Shown here piece by piece: positions 32,833 to 40,898 of a stretch of 49,814 bases of DNA. The notes beneath the pieces were generated by a model. The model made no database searches. It was not told the DNA's origin and saw nothing but the letters and a program-made list of their open reading frames with translations. The DNA comes from Fimenecus sp051881335 (lineage in GTDB: Bacteria > Bacillota > Clostridia > Oscillospirales > Acutalibacteraceae). The position numbers and the translations under genes were made by a program. The stretch lies in the NCBI GenBank assembly GCA_051881335.1, contig JBJEPR010000153.1:1-49814 (forward strand). The letters run 5' to 3'. Positions within the stretch are counted from its first letter, which is position 1. Each line of letters opens with the position of its first letter.

Positions 32833-32836
32833 TGCT

Positions 32837-33538
32837 TCATTTAAAAATAAATTGAAACTTCGGCGAGGACGCCATAGAGAACCACTCGTCACCCGCGACA
32901 ATAAAGTGGTCGTTTAATTTTACCTGCGCGTTTTTGAGCATATGGAACAGCTTGTTGGTCTCGTCCACATCGGCAACAGACGGCGCCGCTACGCCCTCGG
33001 GGTGATTATGCGCAAGGAGCATATGGGAAGCACCTGTATGCACCGCCGCCTCCAACAATTTGCGCGTATTGATTTGCGTTTCATTCGCCGTACCGTCGGA
33101 AATCAACACGGTTTTCAGCACTTTGCACTTATGGTTCATACAAACCGCGTAAAAATGCTCCGTGCTTTTGCCGGCAAACAGTGAAGTAAAATATTCCCCC
33201 GCGCTCTCTGCCGATTTTAAAAACAGTGTATCGGGGCTTTGCTTACTGCGGGCATATTTGCCGTACATTGCGGGGACAAGTTTAATTAAAACCGCCGTAT
33301 TTTCACTGATACCGCCAATCTGCATCAAGCTTTCCACCGGCGCGTCGAACACCGCCGAAAGAGAGCCGAAAGCGTTGATGAGTTTGTGCGCCAATTCGTT
33401 GGTATCGCGTTGCGGAATGGCATAAAATAACAAAAGCTCCAGTGCGTTATGGTCCTCAAACGCGTCCAAGCCCTCTTTTAAAAAGCGGGCGCGCAGACGC
33501 GCACGGTGCCCCGTATGGGGCTGTTTTTCCGCCGCCAC
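32837..33538 (-). CDS. radC: RadC family protein (JAB/MPN metalloprotease fold)
   Basis: 233 residues. HTGHRARLRARF at the N-terminus, a helix-hairpin-helix-like stretch (ESLMQIGGISENTAVLIKL), and the JAMM metal site in LLAHNHPEGVAAPSVADVD. The family is widespread and linked to mobile DNA and repair, but its reaction is unsettled. The start is a GTG two bases after the pyrE stop, without a clear Shine-Dalgarno, so translation seems to depend on pyrE; the motif HxGHRxRL so close to the start supports this choice. Confidence 0.9.
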   Translation of the reverse strand: MAAEKQPHTGHRARLRARFLKEGLDAFEDHNALELLLFYAIPQRDTNELAHKLINAFGSLSAVFDAPVESLMQIGGISENTAVLIKLVPAMYGKYARSKQSPDTLFLKSAESAGEYFTSLFAGKSTEHFYAVCMNHKCKVLKTVLISDGTANETQINTRKLLEAAVHTGASHMLLAHNHPEGVAAPSVADVDETNKLFHMLKNAQVKLNDHFIVAGDEWFSMASSPKFQFIFK

Positions 33539-33540
33539 CG

Positions 33541-34125
33541 TTATTTGATTTTACGGCTGCCGGGCTTAACGAGTTCCAATTCGCCGGTTTTGCAAAGCGG
33601 GCAATCCGCCGCTTCCCACGAAGTGACATCTGCCGAATACACGGCTTTAAACGGCACGCCGAAATCAATTTTGCCGCCCGTGCGGTCCACAATCGAACCG
33701 ACGCCGACAATGTCGCCGCCCGCGGCTTTGACAAGCTCGATAACCTCTTTTACAGAGCCACCCGTCGTGACAACATCCTCGACAATCAAAACCTTTTGCC
33801 CCGGCTCGACAACAAAGCCGCGGCGCAAGGTCATTTTACCGTTTTCATCGCGCTCGGTAAAGAAATTTTCGCAATGCAATGCACGCGAAACCTCATACGC
33901 CATTTGCACCGCGCCCATAGCCGGACCGATAACCACCTCGACGCCCGCATCCGCGTATTTTTCGCCTAAAGCTGCGCAAAGCTCCTCACTGTATTTGGTA
34001 TTGCGGAAAATTTTTGCGCACTGCAAATAACGGTTGGAATGTCTGCCCGAGGTCAGCAAAAAATGCCCTTCCAACAGGACGCCCGCCTCTTTGAGAATTT
34101 CAACCACTCTTTCTTCTGAAAGCAT
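33541..34125 (-). CDS. pyrE: Orotate phosphoribosyltransferase
   Basis: 194 residues. FLLTSGRHSNRYLQ binds orotate, and VLIVEDVVTTGGSV is the PRPP loop. It makes orotidine 5'-monophosphate in pyrimidine synthesis. A C-terminal tail with CPLCKTGELELVKPGSRK resembles the short extension seen in the clostridial/archaeal type. The ATG at 34125 has AAGGAG at eight bases; a GTG three codons earlier is too close to it. Other pyr genes are not in the window; its partner radC is an unusual companion. Confidence 0.95.
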   Translation of the reverse strand: MLSEERVVEILKEAGVLLEGHFLLTSGRHSNRYLQCAKIFRNTKYSEELCAALGEKYADAGVEVVIGPAMGAVQMAYEVSRALHCENFFTERDENGKMTLRRGFVVEPGQKVLIVEDVVTTGGSVKEVIELVKAAGGDIVGVGSIVDRTGGKIDFGVPFKAVYSADVTSWEAADCPLCKTGELELVKPGSRKIK

Positions 34126-34189
34126 TGTATACACTCCTTCTCGGATTTTCTATTATTTTAACACAAACCGTGCCGTTTGAAAAGAGAAA

Positions 34190-34209
34190 CAGGCGTAAAA
34201 ATACGCCTG
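34190..34209 (-). terminator. Terminator at the end of the B12-linked gene run
   Basis: 8-base-pair stem CAGGCGTA/TACGCCTG with a 4-base loop, then TTTCTCTTTT on the minus strand, 5 bases behind the membrane protein stop. Confidence 0.78.
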
Positions 34210-34214
34210 TTTTG

Positions 34215-34772
34215 TCAAAATTTTAAGATTTTTCGGAATGCCTTGTGCCATTTGAGCATATACAGCGTGACAAGGCGCGAAAGCGCCACATCGTACACCA
34301 AAAAAACGACATTGCCAAGCCCCAAAAGCAACCAGACGCCCCATTTGCCGAATTCCTCCATCTCCTCCAGCGGCAGTTGAAAGACATAAATAATAATCAG
34401 ATACGCCGCGACCACCGACACATTGAAAATCAGGAATTTTAAAATCCACAAAAGCACGCGATTTTGCAGTTTTCCCTCCAAAATCGCTTTGACAATCGGA
34501 TAGTGCCCGAAAAAGAACACATACATCATCGCGGCTTCTTTGTCCGGCAAAAGGAGGATAGACAAAAGGCTGACCGCCGCATAGACGCCGAACGCCCATT
34601 TTTTATCAATTTCAATCACGACAATGATTAAAAGTATGCCTGCCGCCGCAGGAAGTGCATAGGTAAGCGTCGGAATCACCGCCGTCAAAAACATCATTGT
34701 CACGGAAAGCGCCGCCACAATCCCGCCGAGCGCGGTTTTAGAGGAGTTGCGAAACGAATTTTTCTCTTTCAT
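34215..34772 (-). CDS. Uncharacterised integral membrane protein
   Basis: 185 residues with about five or six hydrophobic helices (TALGGIVAALSVTMMFLTAVIPTLTYALPAAAGILLIIVVIEI at the start, LIFNVSVVAAYLIIIYVF later). The small size, helix spacing and start resemble ECF-transporter S components, but no substrate signature is recognised, and the likeness is weak. It starts just after the J-domain gene (one base gap), so it is translationally linked to that gene and DUF5685. Function is not assigned. Confidence 0.7.
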   Translation of the reverse strand: MKEKNSFRNSSKTALGGIVAALSVTMMFLTAVIPTLTYALPAAAGILLIIVVIEIDKKWAFGVYAAVSLLSILLLPDKEAAMMYVFFFGHYPIVKAILEGKLQNRVLLWILKFLIFNVSVVAAYLIIIYVFQLPLEEMEEFGKWGVWLLLGLGNVVFLVYDVALSRLVTLYMLKWHKAFRKILKF

Positions 34773-34773
34773 A

Positions 34774-35412
34774 TCAGCACCCGGGAATTAAATCGCCGCC
34801 CATACATTCACAGCAACAATCCGCGCACAAAAGCGAAGAGCAAACATCACACACGGAACATTCGCCGCCGCGCGTTTGGCGATACCCGCCGCGTGCGTTG
34901 TTGTTCAGATTGTTAAATGCCGCCGCATATTCACGGTTTTGCGGGTCCATTTGACAGGCGGTGGAAAAGTTATTGTATGCCTCGTCAAACCAGCCGCGCC
35001 GCTGTTGAATGACGCCTTTGAGATAAAACCACTCTGCCGAACGCTGTTCACGCGGAATCCCGTCTAACAGCATTTCGGCGTCATCGATACGCCCGCTGTG
35101 AATACGGGCGCGGATATCAGCGAACTGCGACGCGCCGGCATACGCACCGCCGTAATTGTAATTGCCTTGCGTACCGTTGTAATCGGTGTAGGTATAATCC
35201 GCCTGCCCGGTCGGTGCTTGCCCGCGCAAAGCGCCGACTGCCGCGTCATATGCCGCATCAAGCTCTTCCATTTTTTGCCGTGCAATATCGGCAAGCGGGC
35301 CGCCCTGTAAGGTATCGTCCTGATATTTCCGCGCCAAGGCACGGTATGCATCTTTAATTTGCGCCTCGGAAGCATTTTCGGGCACGCCCAAAACCGCATA
35401 CGGATTCATCAT
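34774..35412 (-). CDS. J-domain protein lacking the HPD motif, with TPR-like middle and Cys-rich tail
   Basis: 212 residues. Residues 1-65 are a clear J domain (NPYAVLGVPENASEAQIKDAYRALARKY), but the HPD tripeptide needed to stimulate Hsp70 is replaced by QDD (KYQDDTLQGGPLADIA). The middle has a tetratricopeptide-like pair of helices (AEWFYLKGVIQQRRGWFDEAYNNFSTACQMDP). The tail has eight cysteines in ~30 residues (CSVCDVCSSLLCADCCCECMGG), perhaps a metal site. It overlaps DUF5685 by four bases; I recall the two as frequent neighbours in Clostridia. Confidence 0.82.
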   Translation of the reverse strand: MMNPYAVLGVPENASEAQIKDAYRALARKYQDDTLQGGPLADIARQKMEELDAAYDAAVGALRGQAPTGQADYTYTDYNGTQGNYNYGGAYAGASQFADIRARIHSGRIDDAEMLLDGIPREQRSAEWFYLKGVIQQRRGWFDEAYNNFSTACQMDPQNREYAAAFNNLNNNARGGYRQTRGGECSVCDVCSSLLCADCCCECMGGDLIPGC

Positions 35413-36305
35413 CGAACTTCACCTCTTGTTTGCTTTGATAAATAGGAATTGCGGACAGCCTCTGTCGCCGTTTGTGTGCCGTCGCGCAAAATATTTTCCA
35501 ACACGCCGCGGTGCACCGTACCGGATAACAGGTCCAAGCTCACCGCCGCTTCGTTTTCCGTCATATACAAAGACCGTAAAATCGGCTCCTGTACTTCGCT
35601 TTTGGAAAGCGCAGCTTCGTCCGCCACGCCGTATTTCACCAAAAACGGATTGTATGCGCCGCTTTTCAGGTCCACGCGCATATCGTCGTATGCGTCCATA
35701 AGATAGACCCACCGCCCGACGCAGTACGCCACACGCGCAACCACGCGGCGGGTTTCGTCATTTTCCAAGCCGTGCGAAAAAATCATTTCCAAAGCCTTTG
35801 CGGATGGTTCTGCCGCGCGGTCAACCGAAGTGCAGTTTTCCGCTTCTAACGCCGCCTGCGTTTGCATTGCCGTTTCGATTTGTTCGGCAAAATAGGGATA
35901 CTGATTCTTCGCCTTTTTATATTTCCCGCGCAAAAAGGGCTTACACAAGCGCGCGGCAAATTTTTTAAAGCCTTTACTGTCGGCGATATTGTCAAGCACT
36001 TTTTGGTAGGACATAAGCACCGTCAGCGCTGCCGCTTCGCGGTAGCTTTCGGCGGGATTTTCGCAATAACCGCATTTTTTCAGCGGATTGAAACGGCATC
36101 TTCCCTTTTTGTAACACGGCATTTCTGCCTGTATAGCACAGTCGCGCAATAAAATATAAAAGGTCGCGTCATAGCTTAACAGTACCCGCGCAAGCAACCC
36201 GTATTCTTTCCCGAGAGTTTTGCAAAGCGTACAGTAAACCGCTTTGTATTCTTCATATTCGCGCACGCGAAGCTCCGGCTTGCAGACCTTAACATACCCG
36301 AACAA
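35409..36305 (-). CDS. DUF5685 family protein
   Basis: 298 residues: MFGYVKVCKPELRVREYEEYKAVYCTLCKTLGKEYG, then a Cys-rich stretch (CYKKGRCRFNPLKKCGYCE) and a helical remainder with DNIADSKGFKK and YLMDAYDDMRVD acidic motifs reminiscent of all-helical isoprenoid-synthase-like folds. This matches DUF5685, for which I know no function. It lies 12 bases after metF and overlaps the J-domain gene, so it belongs to the same run of genes; the biological link with B12 or methionine, if any, is unknown. Confidence 0.8.
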   Translation of the reverse strand: MFGYVKVCKPELRVREYEEYKAVYCTLCKTLGKEYGLLARVLLSYDATFYILLRDCAIQAEMPCYKKGRCRFNPLKKCGYCENPAESYREAAALTVLMSYQKVLDNIADSKGFKKFAARLCKPFLRGKYKKAKNQYPYFAEQIETAMQTQAALEAENCTSVDRAAEPSAKALEMIFSHGLENDETRRVVARVAYCVGRWVYLMDAYDDMRVDLKSGAYNPFLVKYGVADEAALSKSEVQEPILRSLYMTENEAAVSLDLLSGTVHRGVLENILRDGTQTATEAVRNSYLSKQTRGEVR

Positions 36306-36317
36306 GCAAAACCCTCC

Positions 36318-37178
36318 TTAAAGAATGGACGAAAGATTGCGCATAATCGCACCCGCGACCTCGGGGCGGTTCATCGTGTAAATGTGAATGCCACTAACAC
36401 CGTTGGCAATCAGTTCAATAATCTGCTCGGTGGCATAGGCAATGCCCGCCTGCTTTAACGCTTCGGGGTTATCGCCGAATTTATCAATCATCGTTTTCAA
36501 GCGCGAGGGCAATGTTGTGCCCGACAGCGCGCACGAACGCGCAATCTGCCGCTTGTTCATCACGGGCATTATGCCCGCGAGCACCGGCACATCAATCCCC
36601 TTTTTGAGCGCACGGTACAGAAAGCTATAAAGCGCGGTATTGTCAAAGAACATTTGCGTGATTAAAAAATCTGCGCCGCAGTCCACCTTTTGCTTTAAGT
36701 GCTCCAAATCCGCATCGGGGCTATCCGCTTCGATATGCCCCTCCGGATAGCACGCCGCACCGACCGAAAAACCGCCGAATTCGCGGATAGCGGTTACCAA
36801 TTCACTCGCATAGCGGTAATGGTCGCTGTCCGGCGTGTAATTTTCAGGCAAGTCGCCGCGCAACGCCAAAATATTTTCAATGCCGCGCGCTTTCAAATCG
36901 CACAAAATCGTATCAATTTCTGCCTTGGTGCTCGAAGCACAGGTCAAATGCGCCAAGGAGGGAATGTGTAAATCATTTTGAATGTGTGCGGCAATTTTCG
37001 GCGTATTGACGGATGTACCGCCGCCCGCGCCGTAGGTCACGCTGATAAAATCGGGCTGAAAGCCCGCAAGGGTATCCGCCGCCGCTTCAACGGGCGCATA
37101 CGCTGCGTCATTTTTCGGCGGAAACACCTCAAACGAGGTGGTGAGTTGCTTGGCTTGTAGTTTTTCTTTAATTTGCAT
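36318..37178 (-). CDS. metF: 5,10-methylenetetrahydrofolate reductase
   Basis: 286 residues, MetF length. TSFEVFPPKN at the start, FISVTYGAGGG for FAD/folate binding, NILALRGDLP, CYPEGH and ADFLITQMFFD are all family hallmarks. It reduces methylene-THF to 5-methyl-THF, the methyl donor for cobalamin-dependent methionine synthase. It begins 4 bases after the S-component stop, without a strong ribosome site, so it looks co-expressed with the B12 uptake genes under the cobalamin riboswitch. No separate MetV zinc subunit is seen nearby. Confidence 0.95.
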   Translation of the reverse strand: MQIKEKLQAKQLTTSFEVFPPKNDAAYAPVEAAADTLAGFQPDFISVTYGAGGGTSVNTPKIAAHIQNDLHIPSLAHLTCASSTKAEIDTILCDLKARGIENILALRGDLPENYTPDSDHYRYASELVTAIREFGGFSVGAACYPEGHIEADSPDADLEHLKQKVDCGADFLITQMFFDNTALYSFLYRALKKGIDVPVLAGIMPVMNKRQIARSCALSGTTLPSRLKTMIDKFGDNPEALKQAGIAYATEQIIELIANGVSGIHIYTMNRPEVAGAIMRNLSSIL

Positions 37179-37182
37179 TGTT

Positions 37183-37734
37183 TTAACCGTCCAAATCCAT
37201 ATATTTCAGCCGTATGCGCGCACTGCGGCGCAAAAACGGCATGGCAAGGAATACCAAAAAAAGCACCGTGGAAAATGCGTGCACTGCATTAAATACCACC
37301 GAAGCGGCAAGTGCAGCGAACACCGCGGATTTTTCGAGCGGGCGCACATAACAAAGAATATGCCATATGTCTAATATCATACCATAAAGCAACGCCGAGA
37401 ACAAGCCGAAAGCTGTGATTTTCCACAGTTTATCGAGGAATTTACATTTTGTTAACAAACCGGAAAGCAGGCCGATAAGTCCCCAGGCAAGCATTTGCAC
37501 AGGCGTCCACAGCCCCTGTCCGAAGGTGAAATTCGACAAAAGTGCCGCAAGCGCACCCGTCAGCGCCCCGACACCCGGACCGAAAGCCGCACCCGCCAAA
37601 ATCACGATTGCCGTGGTCGGTTTAAAGTTCGGCACGGCGGCAAAGGCAATTCTGCCGAACACCGCAAGTGCGGTCATCACAGCGGTACAGACTGTTCTTG
37701 AAAGCGTAAAAAAGTGTTTATTGTGCTTTGGCAT
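37183..37734 (-). CDS. ECF transporter S component, predicted cobalamin (or corrinoid) specific
   Basis: 183 residues with six hydrophobic helices. TVCTAVMTALAVFGRIAFAAVPNFKPTTAIVILAGAAFGPGVGALTGALAALLSN is the usual S-component start with small-residue helix 1 that docks to EcfT. The riboswitch at the head of the gene run indicates B12 or a precursor as ligand; CbrT is the known type of ECF B12 binder, but I cannot prove homology to it here. The ATG at 37734 follows GGAGGTG, and the gene overlaps the ATPase gene by 17 bases. Confidence 0.85.
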   Translation of the reverse strand: MPKHNKHFFTLSRTVCTAVMTALAVFGRIAFAAVPNFKPTTAIVILAGAAFGPGVGALTGALAALLSNFTFGQGLWTPVQMLAWGLIGLLSGLLTKCKFLDKLWKITAFGLFSALLYGMILDIWHILCYVRPLEKSAVFAALAASVVFNAVHAFSTVLFLVFLAMPFLRRSARIRLKYMDLDG

Positions 37735-39361
37735 TCTGCACCTCCGCAAGGGAAATCGGGCGCTCGCTTTCCGGCAGATAGGAAAATATGCGCGCCACCG
37801 TCGAGGTATATAAATCCCCGTGGGTGAAAAAAGCGCGGCTATCACCCGAAAAGACAAAATGCCCGTCGAACAGCAACGCACAGCGGTCCGCGCACGCGGC
37901 GGCAAAATCGAGGTCGTGCGTGACAAGCAATACTGCTTTCCCCGCTTTTTTCCAATCGGCGAGCAACGGCAAAAGCGCGTCTTTGCTTTGCGCATCCAGC
38001 CCTTTCGTCGGCTCATCCAAAAGCAATACATCGGGATTTTTCAAAAGCGCCGCGGCAAACGCCACGCGCTGTTGTTGCCCTGCGCTTAAATCAAACGGAT
38101 TTTTCGAGAGCGTGTCGGTAATCCCCAAGGTTTCGCAAATGTCCGATACCGCCGACAGGGGCGCGGGGGCGGTGGACGGCGCATCATTGAGCAGATGAAA
38201 CAATGCTTTCGGCGTGGGCGGCGCACTTGCGGCATTCAGCACCTCGGCGACCGTTTCAAAGGCAAAGCACGCCTGCGGATTTTGCGGCACAGCGGCGATT
38301 TTCAAATCGGCTGACACCTTGCGTTTGCCGCTGTACGGCTGGTTTTCCCCCGCAAGCAACCGCAAGAGTGTGGTTTTGCCCGCACCGTTCGCGCCGATGA
38401 CCGAAAACACCTCACCGCGATAAAGGGGTAAGGACAAATCTGCAAGGACATCTTTCCCCTCGCGCGTATAGCGAAAAGATGCATTTTTGAGTTCTAAAAT
38501 CGGCTTCGCGGGGGCGGTGGCAGGCGCTTTCACGGGCAGAGAGAGGTGCGGCACAGCCGTTTTTAGGACTGCGCACGCCTGCGCTTCGGTTTTCGGTATG
38601 CTTTGGGTTTCGTTGAACGCCCCACAGCAATGCGGTACAAAAACAGACGGCGCGGCGGACGGGTATGCGCGCAAAAAATCATCTGTGCTTGAAAATGTTT
38701 TGCAAGCCCCGTTTTCGAGCGCCAAAACGCCCGTCAGATACGGCAAAAGCGGCTGTATATTGTGTTCGGTTACAAGCATTGTCACGCCCAAAATGTCATG
38801 CAACCGCACCAGCGCGCGCAACAACCGTTCCGCGCCAACCGCGTCGAGCATCGCAAACGGCTCATCTAAAAGCAACACGCGCGGTGCGCCGACGCAAGCC
38901 GCCGCCAAATTCACCAACTGTTTTTCGCCGCCCGACAGCGTTTGTATTTTGCGGGTATACAAATCCGAAATGCCGAAAAAGCCGACCGTTTCAGCGATTT
39001 TCAGTTGGATTTCGGCAGGGGGAAACCCTAAATTTTCGGGCAGAAAAGCCAATTCGTTTTTCACATAGTCCGACACCTGCTGTGTATCGGGATTTTGCGC
39101 GGTATAGGCGATTTCGCGCGCAGATGTCTCATACGGCAAAGCCGACAGCGGTTTTTCTCTGTAAAGGATTTCACCTTGCCCCTCACCTTTCGGTGTGAGT
39201 TCCGGTTTCAAAAGGCGTAACAGCGTAGTTTTGCCGCTTCCCGACGCGCCGTACAGTAAAACAAACGCATTTTCGGGCACGGAAAACGAACAATTTTGCA
39301 AAGTCGGCGCTTGCGCGCCTGCATATGTAAAGGTCAAATCCTTTGCAGTAAAAACTTCCAT
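37718..39361 (-). CDS. ECF transporter ATPase, EcfA1-EcfA2 fused in one chain
   Basis: 547 residues with two complete ABC modules. Module 1: Walker A GASGSGKTT (~38-46), LSGGEKQ, VLLLDEPFAML. Module 2 (from ~300): GANGAGKTT, LSAGQQQR, VLLLDEPTKGLD, and switch His in VTHDLD. Fusion of both ATPases is common for dedicated (group I) ECF systems such as YkoD-like transporters. The ATG at 39361 follows GGGAGGTG. It overlaps both neighbours, so the ecf genes are tightly coupled. Confidence 0.93.
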   Translation of the reverse strand: MEVFTAKDLTFTYAGAQAPTLQNCSFSVPENAFVLLYGASGSGKTTLLRLLKPELTPKGEGQGEILYREKPLSALPYETSAREIAYTAQNPDTQQVSDYVKNELAFLPENLGFPPAEIQLKIAETVGFFGISDLYTRKIQTLSGGEKQLVNLAAACVGAPRVLLLDEPFAMLDAVGAERLLRALVRLHDILGVTMLVTEHNIQPLLPYLTGVLALENGACKTFSSTDDFLRAYPSAAPSVFVPHCCGAFNETQSIPKTEAQACAVLKTAVPHLSLPVKAPATAPAKPILELKNASFRYTREGKDVLADLSLPLYRGEVFSVIGANGAGKTTLLRLLAGENQPYSGKRKVSADLKIAAVPQNPQACFAFETVAEVLNAASAPPTPKALFHLLNDAPSTAPAPLSAVSDICETLGITDTLSKNPFDLSAGQQQRVAFAAALLKNPDVLLLDEPTKGLDAQSKDALLPLLADWKKAGKAVLLVTHDLDFAAACADRCALLFDGHFVFSGDSRAFFTHGDLYTSTVARIFSYLPESERPISLAEVQNAKAQ

Positions 39362-40197
39362 TTGAACACCTCCCACAGTTTACATACACACGGGACAGAA
39401 TATAAAAGCAACAGCGGCAAATACCAAACGGCGCCGTCTATATATTGCGTGCCCGCAAAACGCGGGTAAATTGCCGTTTTCAGCGGCGGCGAAAAGCAAG
39501 CAACAACCGCCGAGAGAGCCAACAGAATACAAATCCCGTCTGCGGCACGCCACCGCACTTTCGGCTTTTGGCGTTTCTGCACGCAAAGTGCGCCGCGCGC
39601 TTTCATGGACAATGCCGTTTGGAACGCATCGTCAAACACCCACGAAAACAGGGCGGACAAACGCAAAATCAGCCCCGTAAAGCGGTGCGCTTTGTCCGCA
39701 TTGACGGTGTTTTCGGCGCGCATTTGGTTGTATTTCTCCATCGTTTTCGGCACAAGAGAAAGCGAAAGGGAAACCACAAGTCCCAGTCCCCGCGAAAATC
39801 GCGACAGAAACGCATACACGCGGTCACAGTCCAAAAAGAGGCAGTAAAATGAAAACCACAGCACCGTGCTTGTAAAGACGAGCGCAGAGCACACAGCATA
39901 CAAAACCGCTTCGAGCGTAACCGCCGCATCGCCGATATAGAAAAGTGCCGTCACGCCGTTGCGGTTAAACAGCAAATTGAACAAAATGAGCATACCGCCC
40001 ATCGGCGCGCAAAAGCGCAGAAGCGACCGCAGTTCCCGTCCTTTGCCGTATACAACATACGAAAGCACCGCCGTCACCGCGGACAGTAGCCCCGAAACGG
40101 GGTGAATCCGCAATGCGGCGGTCACGGTAACCGAAAGCATACAAACAAGCAAGGTATCTGTGCGCAGTTTATAAAAGAAGGTACGGGAAGGGTTCAT
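39334..40197 (-). CDS. ECF transporter transmembrane subunit EcfT
   Basis: 287 residues. Hydrophobic helices near the start and end surround a cytoplasmic pair of coupling helices; ALSMKARGAL shows the Ala-Arg-Gly signature that contacts the ATPases, and LSLSLVPKTMEKYNQMRAEN is the first coupling helix. It joins the S component to the ATPase chain. The ATG at 40197 (AAAGGGGG eight bases before) overlaps the stop of the DUF4430 gene as TGATG. Confidence 0.9.
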   Translation of the reverse strand: MNPSRTFFYKLRTDTLLVCMLSVTVTAALRIHPVSGLLSAVTAVLSYVVYGKGRELRSLLRFCAPMGGMLILFNLLFNRNGVTALFYIGDAAVTLEAVLYAVCSALVFTSTVLWFSFYCLFLDCDRVYAFLSRFSRGLGLVVSLSLSLVPKTMEKYNQMRAENTVNADKAHRFTGLILRLSALFSWVFDDAFQTALSMKARGALCVQKRQKPKVRWRAADGICILLALSAVVACFSPPLKTAIYPRFAGTQYIDGAVWYLPLLLLYSVPCVCKLWEVFKWKFLLQRI

Positions 40198-40898
40198 CAC
40201 ACATCCCCCTTTGTGCAGGTATATACAAATTCTATGCAGTCGCCCGCTTGCAAGGTATAATATTTGCAAGACACATTCGGCAACTCACCATTGACTTTGT
40301 AAAGCCAGCCGCTTTGCGCGCCGCAGTCAAATTCTGCAAGTCCGCCGATACTTTTGACATAGCCGTTTGCATTGACTTGATATACAATTTTTTTCGCTTT
40401 TAAGCACCGTTTTAACACGGTCAGCACACTTTCCCCCGCCGTAAATTCGACGGCTCCGTTGTCGAAATATACGCCGTTTTCAGGTACAACCCCTTGAAAA
40501 TTCGGATTGTCTAAAATGCCGTACGCAATCGCATTATGACAGGTGACGGACAGAGAAACGGTTTGCGTTTGCGGCACTTCGTGGGAAGGGTTCGTCTGTG
40601 TTGCGGCAGGTACGGTTTCGGCAGGTGTTTTTGTACTCTTTTCCGTTGCGGCAGATTGAGGCTGTGCGACGCTGTTTGCATTTGCACCGTCTGTTTGTGC
40701 GCCATTCGCATTTTCAGGCAAAGCAAGTTCCCCTGCCACCGTGCTTTCAAGCACAGCGGCAAGGGTGGATTCCGCATTTTCCGAAACAGCAGAGTTTTTG
40801 ACCGTTTCGGACACGCTTTGTGCGCTGTCTTTTTGACACGCACAAAGCAAGAGCAGTACGGCGGCAAGCGCCGCACAGAAAATGCGTTTAAGCTTCAT
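40197..40898 (-). CDS. DUF4430 lipoprotein (transcobalamin-like C-terminal domain)
   Basis: 233 residues. A signal sequence ends in a lipobox (LLCAC, with C21 as lipid-carrying cysteine). Residues 22-125 are a Ser/Thr/Ala/Pro-rich linker. Residues ~125-232 match DUF4430 (PF14478, the transcobalamin-like C-terminal domain): GESVLTVLKRCLKA, GGLAEFDCGAQSGWLYKVNGELP, and LQAGDCIEFVYT. In animal intrinsic factor and transcobalamin this beta-domain forms half of the B12 pocket. Here it stands alone, next to a gene with the other half-fold and in a riboswitch-controlled ECF operon. Its start overlaps the upstream gene by 11 bases. Confidence 0.85.
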   Translation of the reverse strand: MKLKRIFCAALAAVLLLLCACQKDSAQSVSETVKNSAVSENAESTLAAVLESTVAGELALPENANGAQTDGANANSVAQPQSAATEKSTKTPAETVPAATQTNPSHEVPQTQTVSLSVTCHNAIAYGILDNPNFQGVVPENGVYFDNGAVEFTAGESVLTVLKRCLKAKKIVYQVNANGYVKSIGGLAEFDCGAQSGWLYKVNGELPNVSCKYYTLQAGDCIEFVYTCTKGDV

